Source: Planctomycetota bacterium
GTDB taxonomy: Bacteria > Planctomycetota > UBA1135 > GCA-002686595
Direction: 5' to 3'
Length of the DNA: 64,000 nt
Assembly: GCA_012959785.1 (NCBI GenBank)
Contig: DUCM01000018.1
Location: forward strand, 182,684-246,683
The position numbers were made by a program, and so were the translations under genes. Below are positions 51,404 to 59,495 of the stretch, piece by piece (positions within the stretch are counted from its first letter, which is position 1; every line of letters begins with the position of its first letter). The notes beneath the pieces were generated by a model. That model saw nothing but the letters and a program-made list of their open reading frames with translations. It ran no database searches and had not been told where the DNA came from.

Positions 51404-52354
51404 TTAGTTGCTGGCAACCTCGGTTTCACTCTTGTCCGCGCGTTGGCGCTTGAGCTCGATCTTGTAGGCATTGACGGCCTTGGCGTCGAGTTCATCGCGT
51501 GCCGCTTGGGCTTTGAGGATCTTCTTGGCGATCTTGGGCAGCTTCTTCGACTTCGGGCCATCCTCTTCGAGAATCTCGTTTTGGCGTCCGATCAGGTGGG
51601 CCAGGCGGCTATCCGCATTGTCCATCTTGTCGAGAAGTTTGGCGATCGACTTCAGGGGGGCGTCGGGCTTTTTCTTGTACTCCGTGGCGAGCAGGTCTCG
51701 CATGGAGTTCCACAACTCGGTGCGCGAAGTCTGGGACTCGAGCGGGTCATGGTTGCTGCCGTCGACCGAACACACGAACAGGTGTTCGGGGCTCTTGTCC
51801 TGAACGAAGAGAACATGGAAGGGGTGATCTTCTTCGAGAACATCCACGGGCAGCTTCACGCAGTGGAACCAGCGCGAAAGCAGGAATGTCTTCTCGTTGT
51901 CGATACCGCCCTTGAGCAGTGCCTCGTCGGTGCCGTTACAGACCTTGCACTCACGCAAGACAAGCAGCGGGCGCGGATCGTCGCCAGCGATGACGGCGAT
52001 GGCGTCAGTGCGGCTCAGAGCCGAGCGCTTGACTTGGGCCACCGTGCGACCGTCCTTGGCTTCGACCTTGGGGGCGTAGACCGGATAATCCCATTCGATA
52101 CGCAGGTAGTTGCGCGCACTCGGGCCACGCACAACCGGCGGCATACTGGCCGGACCGGCGGGACTCGAAGTCGGACCGCCTGCGGGCGGCGGGCTAGTGG
52201 GGCCACCAGAGGGAGGGGGAGGAGTTGAACCAGGAGCCGCACCGGCTCCAGCGGAGGGACCGCTTCATCAGCCGGGGACGGCGCCGGAGGGGGCACCCAT
52301 CATGGCGATCATGGCGGCGCTAAGGCTTGCAGCCCACAGCTTCTTGGAGAACAT
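51404..52354 (-). CDS. Exported protein with tandem in-frame TGA (predicted Sec29-Sec30), thioredoxin-like core
   Basis: Read through two adjacent TGA codons (52270-52265), the frame gives 316 residues. ATG 52354 has GGAG 9 bases upstream and opens a signal peptide (MFSKKLWAASLSAAMIAMMG, then APSGAVPG). The two TGA codons follow at once. The same frame then continues as a Gly/Pro/Ser linker (SGPSAGAGAAPGSTPPPP) into a folded domain with strand-helix order like thioredoxin (RPLLVLRECKVCNGTDEALL, LFVCSVDGSN) and a helical basic tail. Without read-through there would be only a 28-residue signal peptide, and the domain would lose its export signal. A SECIS-like hairpin lies at the right distance. 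Activity unknown; a vicinal diselenol suggests redox or metal binding. Confidence 0.72.
52233..52249 (-). promoter_or_regulatory. SECIS-like hairpin of the Sec-Sec protein
   Basis: On the minus strand GGAGCC-GGTGC-GGCTCC: a perfect 6-base-pair stem and 5-base loop starting with GG. It begins 15 bases after the second TGA, so the loop is ~22 bases from it and ~25 from the first. A smaller AGCGG/CCGCT hairpin lies between. Confidence 0.62.
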
Positions 52355-52677
52355 GGTCTTGGCTCCTGTTGTTGTTCGTGAATCTTGGCAACTAAAATAG
52401 GGTCCGGAAGTCGCAGAGGCCCGAGGGGCTCTGCGGCAACGGACACGGGTCCTAGTAGAACTATCGGCTGCGGATTCTGAAAGGCACGAATTGAAAGCCC
52501 TTGGGACGGATCTCAAAGACGCCCTGAATTGGTCGATCTGGAGTCTTGTAAAGTAAGTGTAGGCAAGGAGTTAGGGGTATTTTTGTATTCCTTGCCGCCT
52601 CCGTATTGGGAAGGAATCTTACGCTGTAAGGCCTGCCTCCGCGCAAAGCCCCCTCACTTCCCGCCTCCTCCAAGCCC
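52355..52677. other. Divergent intergenic region (323 bases)
   Basis: Separates the Sec-Sec gene (minus) from the phosphoesterase gene (plus). It holds a GCAGAGG/CTCTGC hairpin at 52416-52437, which would lie in or near the leader of the Sec-Sec gene, and an 8-base-pair hairpin GGCAAGGA/TCCTTGCC at 52562-52596 with a T-rich loop. No gene or known riboswitch recognised. Confidence 0.45.
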
Positions 52678-54555
52678 ATGCTCTCGACCTCCATCGCTGC
52701 CCTCTGCGCCGCTCTTCTCGCCTCAAGCCACGACGGCCCCGACCCGATCGGCAGTTGGTCGCTCTCCTCGGCGGACTTCGATGGTGCCCGACTCGAAGCC
52801 GTGTTGGGCGTCCATGGCCGCGCCGAGGGCCCCCTGGCCTTCGTCGAAGATGCCCATGGCGACGCCCTGTACTTCGACGGCCGTGCGACTCGTGTGGTGC
52901 TCGCAACCGACCACGCCACTTCAGAGCAGCGCCTGCCCACACGCCACATGACCATCGAGGCCTGGGCTTCGGTCAACACACCTGCGGCTTGGGGCGGACT
53001 CTTGGGTCTCTTGCAGGACAATGGCGATGCCGAGGCGGGTTGGATCCTCGGTTACGACGGCAAGGTTTTTACCTTTGGCCTAGCCAGCAAAGGGGCGGAC
53101 GACGGCAACGGCCAGATCACATACATGCAAGGCAAGACGCCCTACGAGATCGGCGTCCTGCACCATGTGGTCGGTACCTTCGACGGCGAGACGATGAAGT
53201 TGTATGTCGACGGCGAGCTCGATGCCGAGAGCGAAGCGCAGTCCGGCGATATCCTCTACCCCGACCACGCCGAGCTCGTTCTGGGCGGCTATGTCGACCG
53301 CAACGAGAGCTTCTTTCACAACGGTCGCCTGCGCTCGGTGCGGCTCTTCGATCGCGCCGCAAGTTCCGGGTGGGTGCGCGCCGGCTTTGCCCACGGCCGC
53401 GAGCTGCGTCACGCCGATCCCTACCTTTGGATCGATCCAGAGTTGCGTTGGGTGGTGCAGCCCTATTTGCAGTGGGCGACCAAGGACGGCATGACCATCC
53501 GCTGGGAGACTTCGCGGCCGGGCTCCAGCGAGATTCGCTTTGGACGGGCCGTGGAGTTTAGCGGCGAAGGCGACGCACGGGTCGGCCTGCTTCCCAAGCT
53601 CAAGAGTGACGCGAGCCTCGTTCTGCACCACGAACTGCGCCTCGAGGGACTCGAACCCGAGACGGCCTACTACTACCAGGCTGTGACCCACGACGACCTC
53701 GGCCGCGAGTTGGCTTCGACCTTCCTCAGTTTTCAGACTGCCTGTGTTGGGGACACACCTTTTGCCTTCGCGGTTATCAGTGACACCCAGGGCAATCCCT
53801 CCGTCAACGGCAGAATCGCCCAGTTGGCCTGGGCTCAACGCCCGAGCTTCGTGTTGCACCCCGGCGACCTAGTGGACACCGGCTCGGTCAAGTCCCAGTG
53901 GGTGCACGAGTTCTTCGGCAGCATGCAGCCCCTGTTCGAACGCGTGGCGTTCTTCCCCGTGCTCGGAAACCACGAGCAGGACGCGCGGCTCTACTACGAA
54001 TACATGTCCCTACCGGACCCGGAGTACCACTACACCTTCGTCTACGGCAATGCCCAGTTCTTCATGCTGGACTCGAACCGTCAGGTGGGCCCTGGGACGC
54101 GGCAGTACAAGTGGTTGTCCGGGGAACTAGCCCGCAGCCGCGCCACCTGGAAACTCGTCATCTACCACCATCCCGCCTACACCTCTGACGAAAACGACTA
54201 CGGCGACACCTGGAGCGGCCCGTCTACCCGCGGCGACATGCGCGTGCGCGCCCTCGTGCCGCTCTTCGACAAGCATGGTGTCGATATCGTCTGGAACGGC
54301 CACATCCATTCCTACGAACGCACCTGGCCTCTGCGAGACGACCGCGCCCGCCAATCCCAGGACGGCACCGTCTACATGATCACCGGCGGCGGCGGAGGCT
54401 CATTGGAAACCGCCGGACCCATCCGGCCCTTCTTCCAGAACAATGTCCGCCATGGCCACCACTACTGCATGGTGGCCATTAGTGGCAAGACCCTTGAGAT
54501 GAAGGCCTTCGACCTCGACGACCGCTTGTTCGACTCCCTGGTGATCGGGAAATAG
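52678..54555 (+). CDS. Exported LamG and purple-acid-phosphatase-like metallophosphoesterase
   Basis: 625 residues with a short signal peptide (MLSTSIAALCAALLASS). Residues ~25-240 form a LamG/concanavalin-like domain (ATRVVLATDHATSEQ, MKLYVDGELD, LVLGGYVDR). A fibronectin-like PAP N-terminal domain follows (IRWETSRPGSSEIRFG, LEGLEPETAYYYQAVTHDD). The calcineurin-like catalytic domain shows all metal-binding blocks: VISDTQGN, HPGDLVDTG, VLGNHEQD, IYHHPAY and NGHIHSYERTWP. It probably hydrolyses phosphate esters outside the cytoplasm, with the LamG part targeting a polymer. It converges on the Sec thioredoxin gene with 3 bases between stops. Confidence 0.9.
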   Translation: MLSTSIAALCAALLASSHDGPDPIGSWSLSSADFDGARLEAVLGVHGRAEGPLAFVEDAHGDALYFDGRATRVVLATDHATSEQRLPTRHMTIEAWASVNTPAAWGGLLGLLQDNGDAEAGWILGYDGKVFTFGLASKGADDGNGQITYMQGKTPYEIGVLHHVVGTFDGETMKLYVDGELDAESEAQSGDILYPDHAELVLGGYVDRNESFFHNGRLRSVRLFDRAASSGWVRAGFAHGRELRHADPYLWIDPELRWVVQPYLQWATKDGMTIRWETSRPGSSEIRFGRAVEFSGEGDARVGLLPKLKSDASLVLHHELRLEGLEPETAYYYQAVTHDDLGRELASTFLSFQTACVGDTPFAFAVISDTQGNPSVNGRIAQLAWAQRPSFVLHPGDLVDTGSVKSQWVHEFFGSMQPLFERVAFFPVLGNHEQDARLYYEYMSLPDPEYHYTFVYGNAQFFMLDSNRQVGPGTRQYKWLSGELARSRATWKLVIYHHPAYTSDENDYGDTWSGPSTRGDMRVRALVPLFDKHGVDIVWNGHIHSYERTWPLRDDRARQSQDGTVYMITGGGGGSLETAGPIRPFFQNNVRHGHHYCMVAISGKTLEMKAFDLDDRLFDSLVIGK

Positions 54556-54558
54556 CGG

Positions 54559-55683
54559 CTATTCGTTGGCAGTCTGCGCCACGAGCTCCTTGGCAATTTT
54601 GGTGGCGGCTTCGCCATTGTGGCCGCGGTAGCGGATCCGCATTTCGGCGTCGAGGACCACGATGGTGGGCCAGCCGGTCACGAACCACTCGCTTGAAATG
54701 GACGCCTCGGCGCCAGCGGGGGAGTTTTGGAAGCTGCGCCAATTGAGCTTGTTGGAAGCCACGGCCTTCTTGGCTGTCTCGAGTTCGTCGGAGTTCACGC
54801 CGATGAGCGCGAAGGGCTGGTCTTTCATCTCTTCCACAAGCGACCGCTCGTGGGGGTATAGCGCCCGGCAGGGGCCTCACCAGTCGCCCCAGAAGTCGAG
54901 GAAGATGACCTGGCCGCGATAATTGGAGAGCTTGAAGGATTGGCCGTCGAGGTCGACTCCCTCGATGTCTGGCGCCACCATGCCAGTGGAGAATTTCTCG
55001 CGCACTTCGATGCCTTGGGCGATCTGTCCCTTGAGGTAGGGGTCGTCGACGCCTTGCATGGCGGCACGGATCTCCTTCTTGGCGGCTTCGTGCAGGTCGG
55101 AACCCAGGGGGGCCTTTGCGAGGGGATCGGCCACGCGGGCGAAGACCGCCCAGGCTCGCACGCTCGCCACGGGGCTCTCCCGTTGCAGCTTGCCGAGCAT
55201 GCCGAGGGCCTCTTCGGCGGAAAAGAGGTTTAGGAGCTGCGGCAGGCTGTAGGAAATCTGCGCCAGGCTAGGGCTCTTGGCGTGGTTCTCGACGAGCGTC
55301 ATGATGGCTTGCTTACCGGCTTCCTGGTCGGCGCCAATACCTCGGCTTGCAATCCAGATTAGGAATGGGACCGCGTCCTCACTACCGGCGTAGTCCTCGG
55401 CCGCAGCCAAGAAACGAGGCACGAACTTGCCGTAGGGCGGCATCATCGAGAGCGCGGGCATGGACTCGCCGGGTTCAGCCTGTTCTGCCTTCTCGACCAG
55501 AACGCGCTGCTCTTCACGCCAGGCGTCTTCGGCCGCTGCGACTTCTTCTTCGAGAGCGTCGAAGTGTTCGCTGGGCGTGACCTGGGGTTCTTGTGCTTCG
55601 GCTGCGTCTTGCGCGACGAGGCTGCGGCTGCCTGCGGCGAACAGCATGGCCAAAAGCAGCGTGGGAATCAGGCGGGCTTGCAT
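54559..55683 (-). CDS. Exported TlpA-like thioredoxin with selenocysteine (U-G-P-C), TGA read as Sec269
   Basis: Read through the TGA at 54879-54877, the frame encodes 374 residues from ATG 55683 with a signal peptide (MQARLIPTLLLAMLFAAGS). A helical N-terminal ~220 residues precede a TlpA/ResA-type thioredoxin domain: GQVIFLDFWGDW-U-GPCRALYPHERS, then FALIGVNSDE, WRSFQNSPAG and the cis-Pro segment VTGWPTIVVLD. The TGA replaces the first Cys of the canonical C-G-P-C. Both halves are incomplete alone: the upstream part ends at GDW and the downstream part lacks the first strand. A SECIS-like hairpin follows. It should act as a strong reductant in the periplasm. Confidence 0.88.
54834..54853 (-). 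promoter_or_regulatory. SECIS-like hairpin of the Sec thioredoxin
   Basis: On the minus strand, an 8-base-pair stem CCACGAGC/GCTTGTGG (one G-T pair) closes tetraloop GGTC. It starts 23 bases after the TGA, so the loop with its leading G lies 32-35 bases downstream, inside the usual SECIS range. Confidence 0.68.
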
Positions 55684-55891
55684 GGTGGTTTGTTTGTATG
55701 GGTGAGGCTCTACAAGAGGAGCCCGAAGCCTATCAGACTCATCTCTTGCGCGGCTGGATGATGAGGTTCTCGTCGCGTGCAGGCTATTTGGTGATCCACC
55801 CGTCACCGGTCTTGCGCAGAACTTGAGTTTGCCTGCCCGCAAGTGATTGTGCGCCCTGGCCGCTTCTGTGGCGCGATTGTTGGGCTAACCC

Positions 55892-55897
55892 TATAGT
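55892..55897 (+). promoter_or_regulatory. Possible -10 element, leaderless gene
   Basis: TATAGT, 6 bases before ATG 55904, which would put transcription start at the start codon itself. Confidence 0.45.
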
Positions 55898-55903
55898 CTT
55901 GCC

Positions 55904-58315
55904 ATGGTGCCCCCCCAGTCGATCATGGTGACCGCCTTACTGGCCCTGCCGCTCGCCGCCCAGCCTCTCGCGATCTCTCCTGAAGCTCATGGCGTAACCT
56001 GGGATCCTTGGATGTTGCTCGTGCCCATCGACCATCCCGAGGGGTCCGGTCAGATCGCACCTGCGCACTCGCCCGAGGAGGAGTTGCGCTTCATGGGCGC
56101 CGGCAAACAGGGCCCCGATCTTGAAGCAACCCATCCGGGCAAGGGCGGCCACAAACTGCATTGGCAGCGGCTCGACCCAGAGAGCCAACCGAGGGCCGAG
56201 CCCAGCACGGCACACATCAAGTTTGCCGAGCACTTTCCTGAGGGAATCAACAACACTGGGTTGACTGATAACGCGGCGGCGTACCTCTACCGCGCTGTGC
56301 GCGCCGAAGAGAAGACCAGCCTGACAGTCGAGCTCGGCAGTGATGACGGTTGCCGGGTTTGGCTCAACGGCGAGCTGGTTTACAGTGCCAACATGGAGAG
56401 GGGTGTGATCTACCGTGATGACTCCCTCAAGCTCGAATTGGAAGAGGGATTGAATCACCTTCTGGTCAAGGTTGCCAACGGTGGCGGGGCGTGGGGTTTT
56501 CAGTTGTGGAGCAAGCTGGAATTCACGCCGGCAGTGCGCCAAAAGATGCAGCTCGGTATAAACGCAGCCATTGATCGCGGCGTGGAGTTTCTCTTCAGAA
56601 CTCAGCAGCGCGATGGATCCTGGGCTTTTCATGCGGGTCGCTATCGCAATGGCCAGACGGCACTTTCGCTCTACGCCATACTCAAGAGTGGCGTCAGCGT
56701 CGAGCATCAGTCCGTTCAGCGAGCGCTGGCCTACTTGCGCCAACGGCGTCCGCGCATGACCTATTCCACGACCACGGAAATCCTGGCCCTGGCTGCGGCG
56801 CACCGCGATGGCGATGGCGAGAGAATCGAAGCTCTCGTGGAGCAGCTTGTGGACTGGCAGCAGGGGAGTTTTGGCTACCCGGCCGGTGAGCACGATCTTT
56901 CCTGCACGCAATACGGCGCCCTCGGCTATTGGATCGGGGATTCCCACGGTTATGCCGTGCCCGAACGCTCTTGGAACCACCTTGCCCGCAGCGCGCTCAA
57001 GTTCCACAACCCCGACGGAGGCTTTTCCTACAAACCCAACGGAGCGTCCACCGGTGCCATGACTGTGGCTGGTCTGACGGTGATCGCCGTGTGCCGGCAG
57101 CACTTTGGTGAGGATGATTTCCCCAAGCGCGATCGAGAAAAGCTAGAAAAGGCTCACTCCACGGGTATGGATTGGCTCGCCGAGCACTTCACGGTGAGCA
57201 CGAATCCCCATGCAAGTGGAGACGGAAACACGCAACACAAGTACTACTATCTCTACGGCCTGGAACGCCTCGCAGCTCTGCTTGGCGCTTCTGAGTTTGG
57301 GACCCACAACTGGTACTGGGAGGGTGCCAGCCATCTCCTCCAGATTCAGGGAGACGAAGGCCAGTGGGCGTCGGCCTATGGCGAGCCCGAGCCGAATACC
57401 GCCTTTGCCCTCCTGTTCCTCAACCGCGCCACCGGCACCATCAGCGGGCCCGGCGCGTCGTCGGGCCAACGCAATCTCTATGCGACCTCGGGCGAGGATG
57501 CCCAGGTCATCATGCGCGCCAAGGGCGACACACCACTTAGCCTGTGGCTAAGCGAGATCCAGCCCAGTGTGCGCGCATCTCACAGGCGCGAGGGCGAAGA
57601 GGGCCAGGGACTCTACCTCGAAGCCGTGGAGTATTTTGCCAACGGCATGAGCATCGCACGCATGGCAGCAGACTCGACGAAACTTTGGCGTGGCGAGACC
57701 TTCGCGATGCAGCACACCTTTAGCCGGCGTGGCGTGCACACACTGCAGTTGAAACTTCACTTCGCCGATGTGCCCGGCGCCGAAGGCGGCCGTCCAGCGA
57801 CCGTGAGCTCTGCTCTGCTTGAAGTTCGTGTGGACGCCTTGATGGAGGACTGGATGCTCGACTACACCGATGACCAGCGCGCCAGCCTGGCGATTTCAGC
57901 TCGCAAGGAGATGCGCGCCAGCTCAACGCGCGGCGGGAATGGCGCTGCACTGGCCTTCGACAACTTGCAGTCCACGGCCTGGGTCTGTGCGGCTGACGAT
58001 GGGGAGCCCTCGGTCACCGTCGAGTTCCGCCGCGCCCTGCGCATTGATCGCGTTGTCTTGAGCCACTGCTCCGGCACCCAAATCCACTTTGGCAAGTACG
58101 ATCGCGCCACACGTGTATCGATCGACTTGGGCGGCAAGCGCAAACCTATTCTCTTCGACATGAACCCCGACGAGTTTCGCAAGACTATCTGCGTGCTGCC
58201 ACGCAAGGTGCGTGTGACCAGATTGACCGTGCGCGTACTAGATCGCCTTCCTGGCAGAAAATTCCCTGGTAGCGTGGGCTTCTCAGAAGTCGAATTGCGG
58301 TTGGGCGACGAGTAG
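55904..58315 (+). CDS. Exported PA14-like and squalene/prenyl-cyclase-fold repeat protein
   Basis: 803 residues with an N-terminal signal (IMVTALLALPLAAQP). Residues ~110-200 resemble a PA14-like fold (LTVELGSDDGCRVWLNGELVYS). The centre is an alpha-alpha toroid of the prenyltransferase/squalene-oxidase-repeat kind (GVEFLFRTQQRDGSWAFHAG, RALAYLRQRRPRM, KFHNPDGGFSYKPNG, YYYLYGLERLAALLGA). The last ~150 residues look like a discoidin/NPCBM-like domain (AALAFDNLQSTAWVCAADDG). No DxDD catalytic motif of a true cyclase is visible, so it is more likely a binding or structural protein. Its stop codon is immediately followed by the stop of a convergent gene. Confidence 0.75.
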   Translation: MVPPQSIMVTALLALPLAAQPLAISPEAHGVTWDPWMLLVPIDHPEGSGQIAPAHSPEEELRFMGAGKQGPDLEATHPGKGGHKLHWQRLDPESQPRAEPSTAHIKFAEHFPEGINNTGLTDNAAAYLYRAVRAEEKTSLTVELGSDDGCRVWLNGELVYSANMERGVIYRDDSLKLELEEGLNHLLVKVANGGGAWGFQLWSKLEFTPAVRQKMQLGINAAIDRGVEFLFRTQQRDGSWAFHAGRYRNGQTALSLYAILKSGVSVEHQSVQRALAYLRQRRPRMTYSTTTEILALAAAHRDGDGERIEALVEQLVDWQQGSFGYPAGEHDLSCTQYGALGYWIGDSHGYAVPERSWNHLARSALKFHNPDGGFSYKPNGASTGAMTVAGLTVIAVCRQHFGEDDFPKRDREKLEKAHSTGMDWLAEHFTVSTNPHASGDGNTQHKYYYLYGLERLAALLGASEFGTHNWYWEGASHLLQIQGDEGQWASAYGEPEPNTAFALLFLNRATGTISGPGASSGQRNLYATSGEDAQVIMRAKGDTPLSLWLSEIQPSVRASHRREGEEGQGLYLEAVEYFANGMSIARMAADSTKLWRGETFAMQHTFSRRGVHTLQLKLHFADVPGAEGGRPATVSSALLEVRVDALMEDWMLDYTDDQRASLAISARKEMRASSTRGGNGAALAFDNLQSTAWVCAADDGEPSVTVEFRRALRIDRVVLSHCSGTQIHFGKYDRATRVSIDLGGKRKPILFDMNPDEFRKTICVLPRKVRVTRLTVRVLDRLPGRKFPGSVGFSEVELRLGDE

Positions 58316-59281
58316 CTACTTGAACAAGCCCTTGGGCGCGAGCTCGGCTTCGGCGGCGATAAAGCCAAAGGCAGCCCATACATCCGTCTCGATGGCCAGG
58401 CGATAGGCCCGGCGCGCTTGGATGAGGGCTCCGTGGTGAGCGTGCCAGGCTCCCAACCCGTTGGCCAGGGTGGAACTCTTCAGGTCACGACTCGTGAGTT
58501 CGCTCTGCAGTTGCGTTTCGCCCTGGCCGGACTTGAAGAACAAGAGCAGTCTGTAGTACTGGTCGTTCTCGAGGATTTGCATCTTGTTTTGGACCTCGCC
58601 CAAGAGTTGTTGGGCTTCCTCCTCAAGGCCGAGTTTCCAGGCCACGAGCACTCTCCAGTAGAGCGTTGCCACAAGCATGTCGTCGTTGACGCGAGCGAAG
58701 AATAGGCAGTCCTGCCAGGCGGCGCGTGCGCTCTTGAAGTGGCCGAGCAAGTACTCGGCCAACCCTAGGTGGTAGTGGATGTTGGACTGGATCGTGGAGC
58801 GCGGGATGCCGTGGGCGTTGGGGGCGCCGTCGGCTTCGTAATAGTCCGGGACATGGCGTGCGAGTTCCGCAGCGCGTTGCAGATCCCTGACGGCCAGGTC
58901 GAAGCGTCGCAGGGTGATGTAGCGATGGCCACGGTGGCGCAGTAGCCGAAAGCTCTGGGGGTGTTCTCGCAATCCATCGCTGTAGATCTCCTGTGCCTGG
59001 CGGTAGCGGCCGAGATAGGCCAGGCGGCGGCCGTGCCAGATGGTTGCCTCTTCGTCGCGGGGTGCTTGCTCGTGGTGCTCGGCAGCGGTTCTGAGATTCG
59101 CCTCGAGTTGCTCGCGGCGTGTTGCGCCGAGCTCGGGAGCCTTGAGCGCGACTCCCAGGAGGGACACGCATTCGATATCCGGATCATCCGGCGCGTGGGA
59201 GGCGAACGCGGCGCAGGAATGCCCCGCCAGACCGCTCAAGAGGGTCCAGAATAGGATGGGGGAGAGGGTTTGCGTGCGCAT
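58316..59281 (-). CDS. Exported TPR-repeat protein
   Basis: 321 residues with a signal peptide (ILFWTLLSGLAGHSCAAFA). Tetratricopeptide-like helical repeats fill most of it (WHGRRLAYLGRYRQAQEIYS, LRHRGHRYITLRRFDLAVRD, IHYHLGLAEYLLGHFKSARA). Probably a protein-protein interaction module outside the cytoplasm; no enzymatic motif. It is the last gene before the divergent promoter of the aromatic pathway gene and converges with the 55904 gene with no bases between stops. Confidence 0.75.
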   Translation of the reverse strand: MRTQTLSPILFWTLLSGLAGHSCAAFASHAPDDPDIECVSLLGVALKAPELGATRREQLEANLRTAAEHHEQAPRDEEATIWHGRRLAYLGRYRQAQEIYSDGLREHPQSFRLLRHRGHRYITLRRFDLAVRDLQRAAELARHVPDYYEADGAPNAHGIPRSTIQSNIHYHLGLAEYLLGHFKSARAAWQDCLFFARVNDDMLVATLYWRVLVAWKLGLEEEAQQLLGEVQNKMQILENDQYYRLLLFFKSGQGETQLQSELTSRDLKSSTLANGLGAWHAHHGALIQARRAYRLAIETDVWAAFGFIAAEAELAPKGLFK

Positions 59282-59480
59282 GGGCGGAGGGCGGCGGGAC
59301 GGTGCCTACCCTTGTTTCCGAGGTGTGGAGGGCCGCAGGTCCCAGGAATCTGTCGCAGAGATGGTCCCTGCGCCCGTTCTGAGTACAAGAACAATCCAGG
59401 CTGGGTCGATTATACCTCACCCCTTGCGCTCGGCCACCCCGTCCCAAACTCCCCCCGTTCCAAAGCCTCGCCCGCGACAC

Positions 59481-59486
59481 TAGTCT
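59481..59486 (+). promoter_or_regulatory. Possible -10 element of the aromatic fusion gene
   Basis: TAGTCT, 9 bases before ATG 59496, overlapping a TATATT; no Shine-Dalgarno sequence. Confidence 0.4.
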
Positions 59487-59495
59487 ATATTTCCC

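Noticed and set aside
52265..52270. Tandem TGA as an ordinary double stop of a tiny peptide gene
   Set aside because: The frame continues open for 286 codons with a protein-like linker and domain, and the next in-frame ATG (52144) would leave the protein without a signal peptide. Kept as the main alternative, not excluded.
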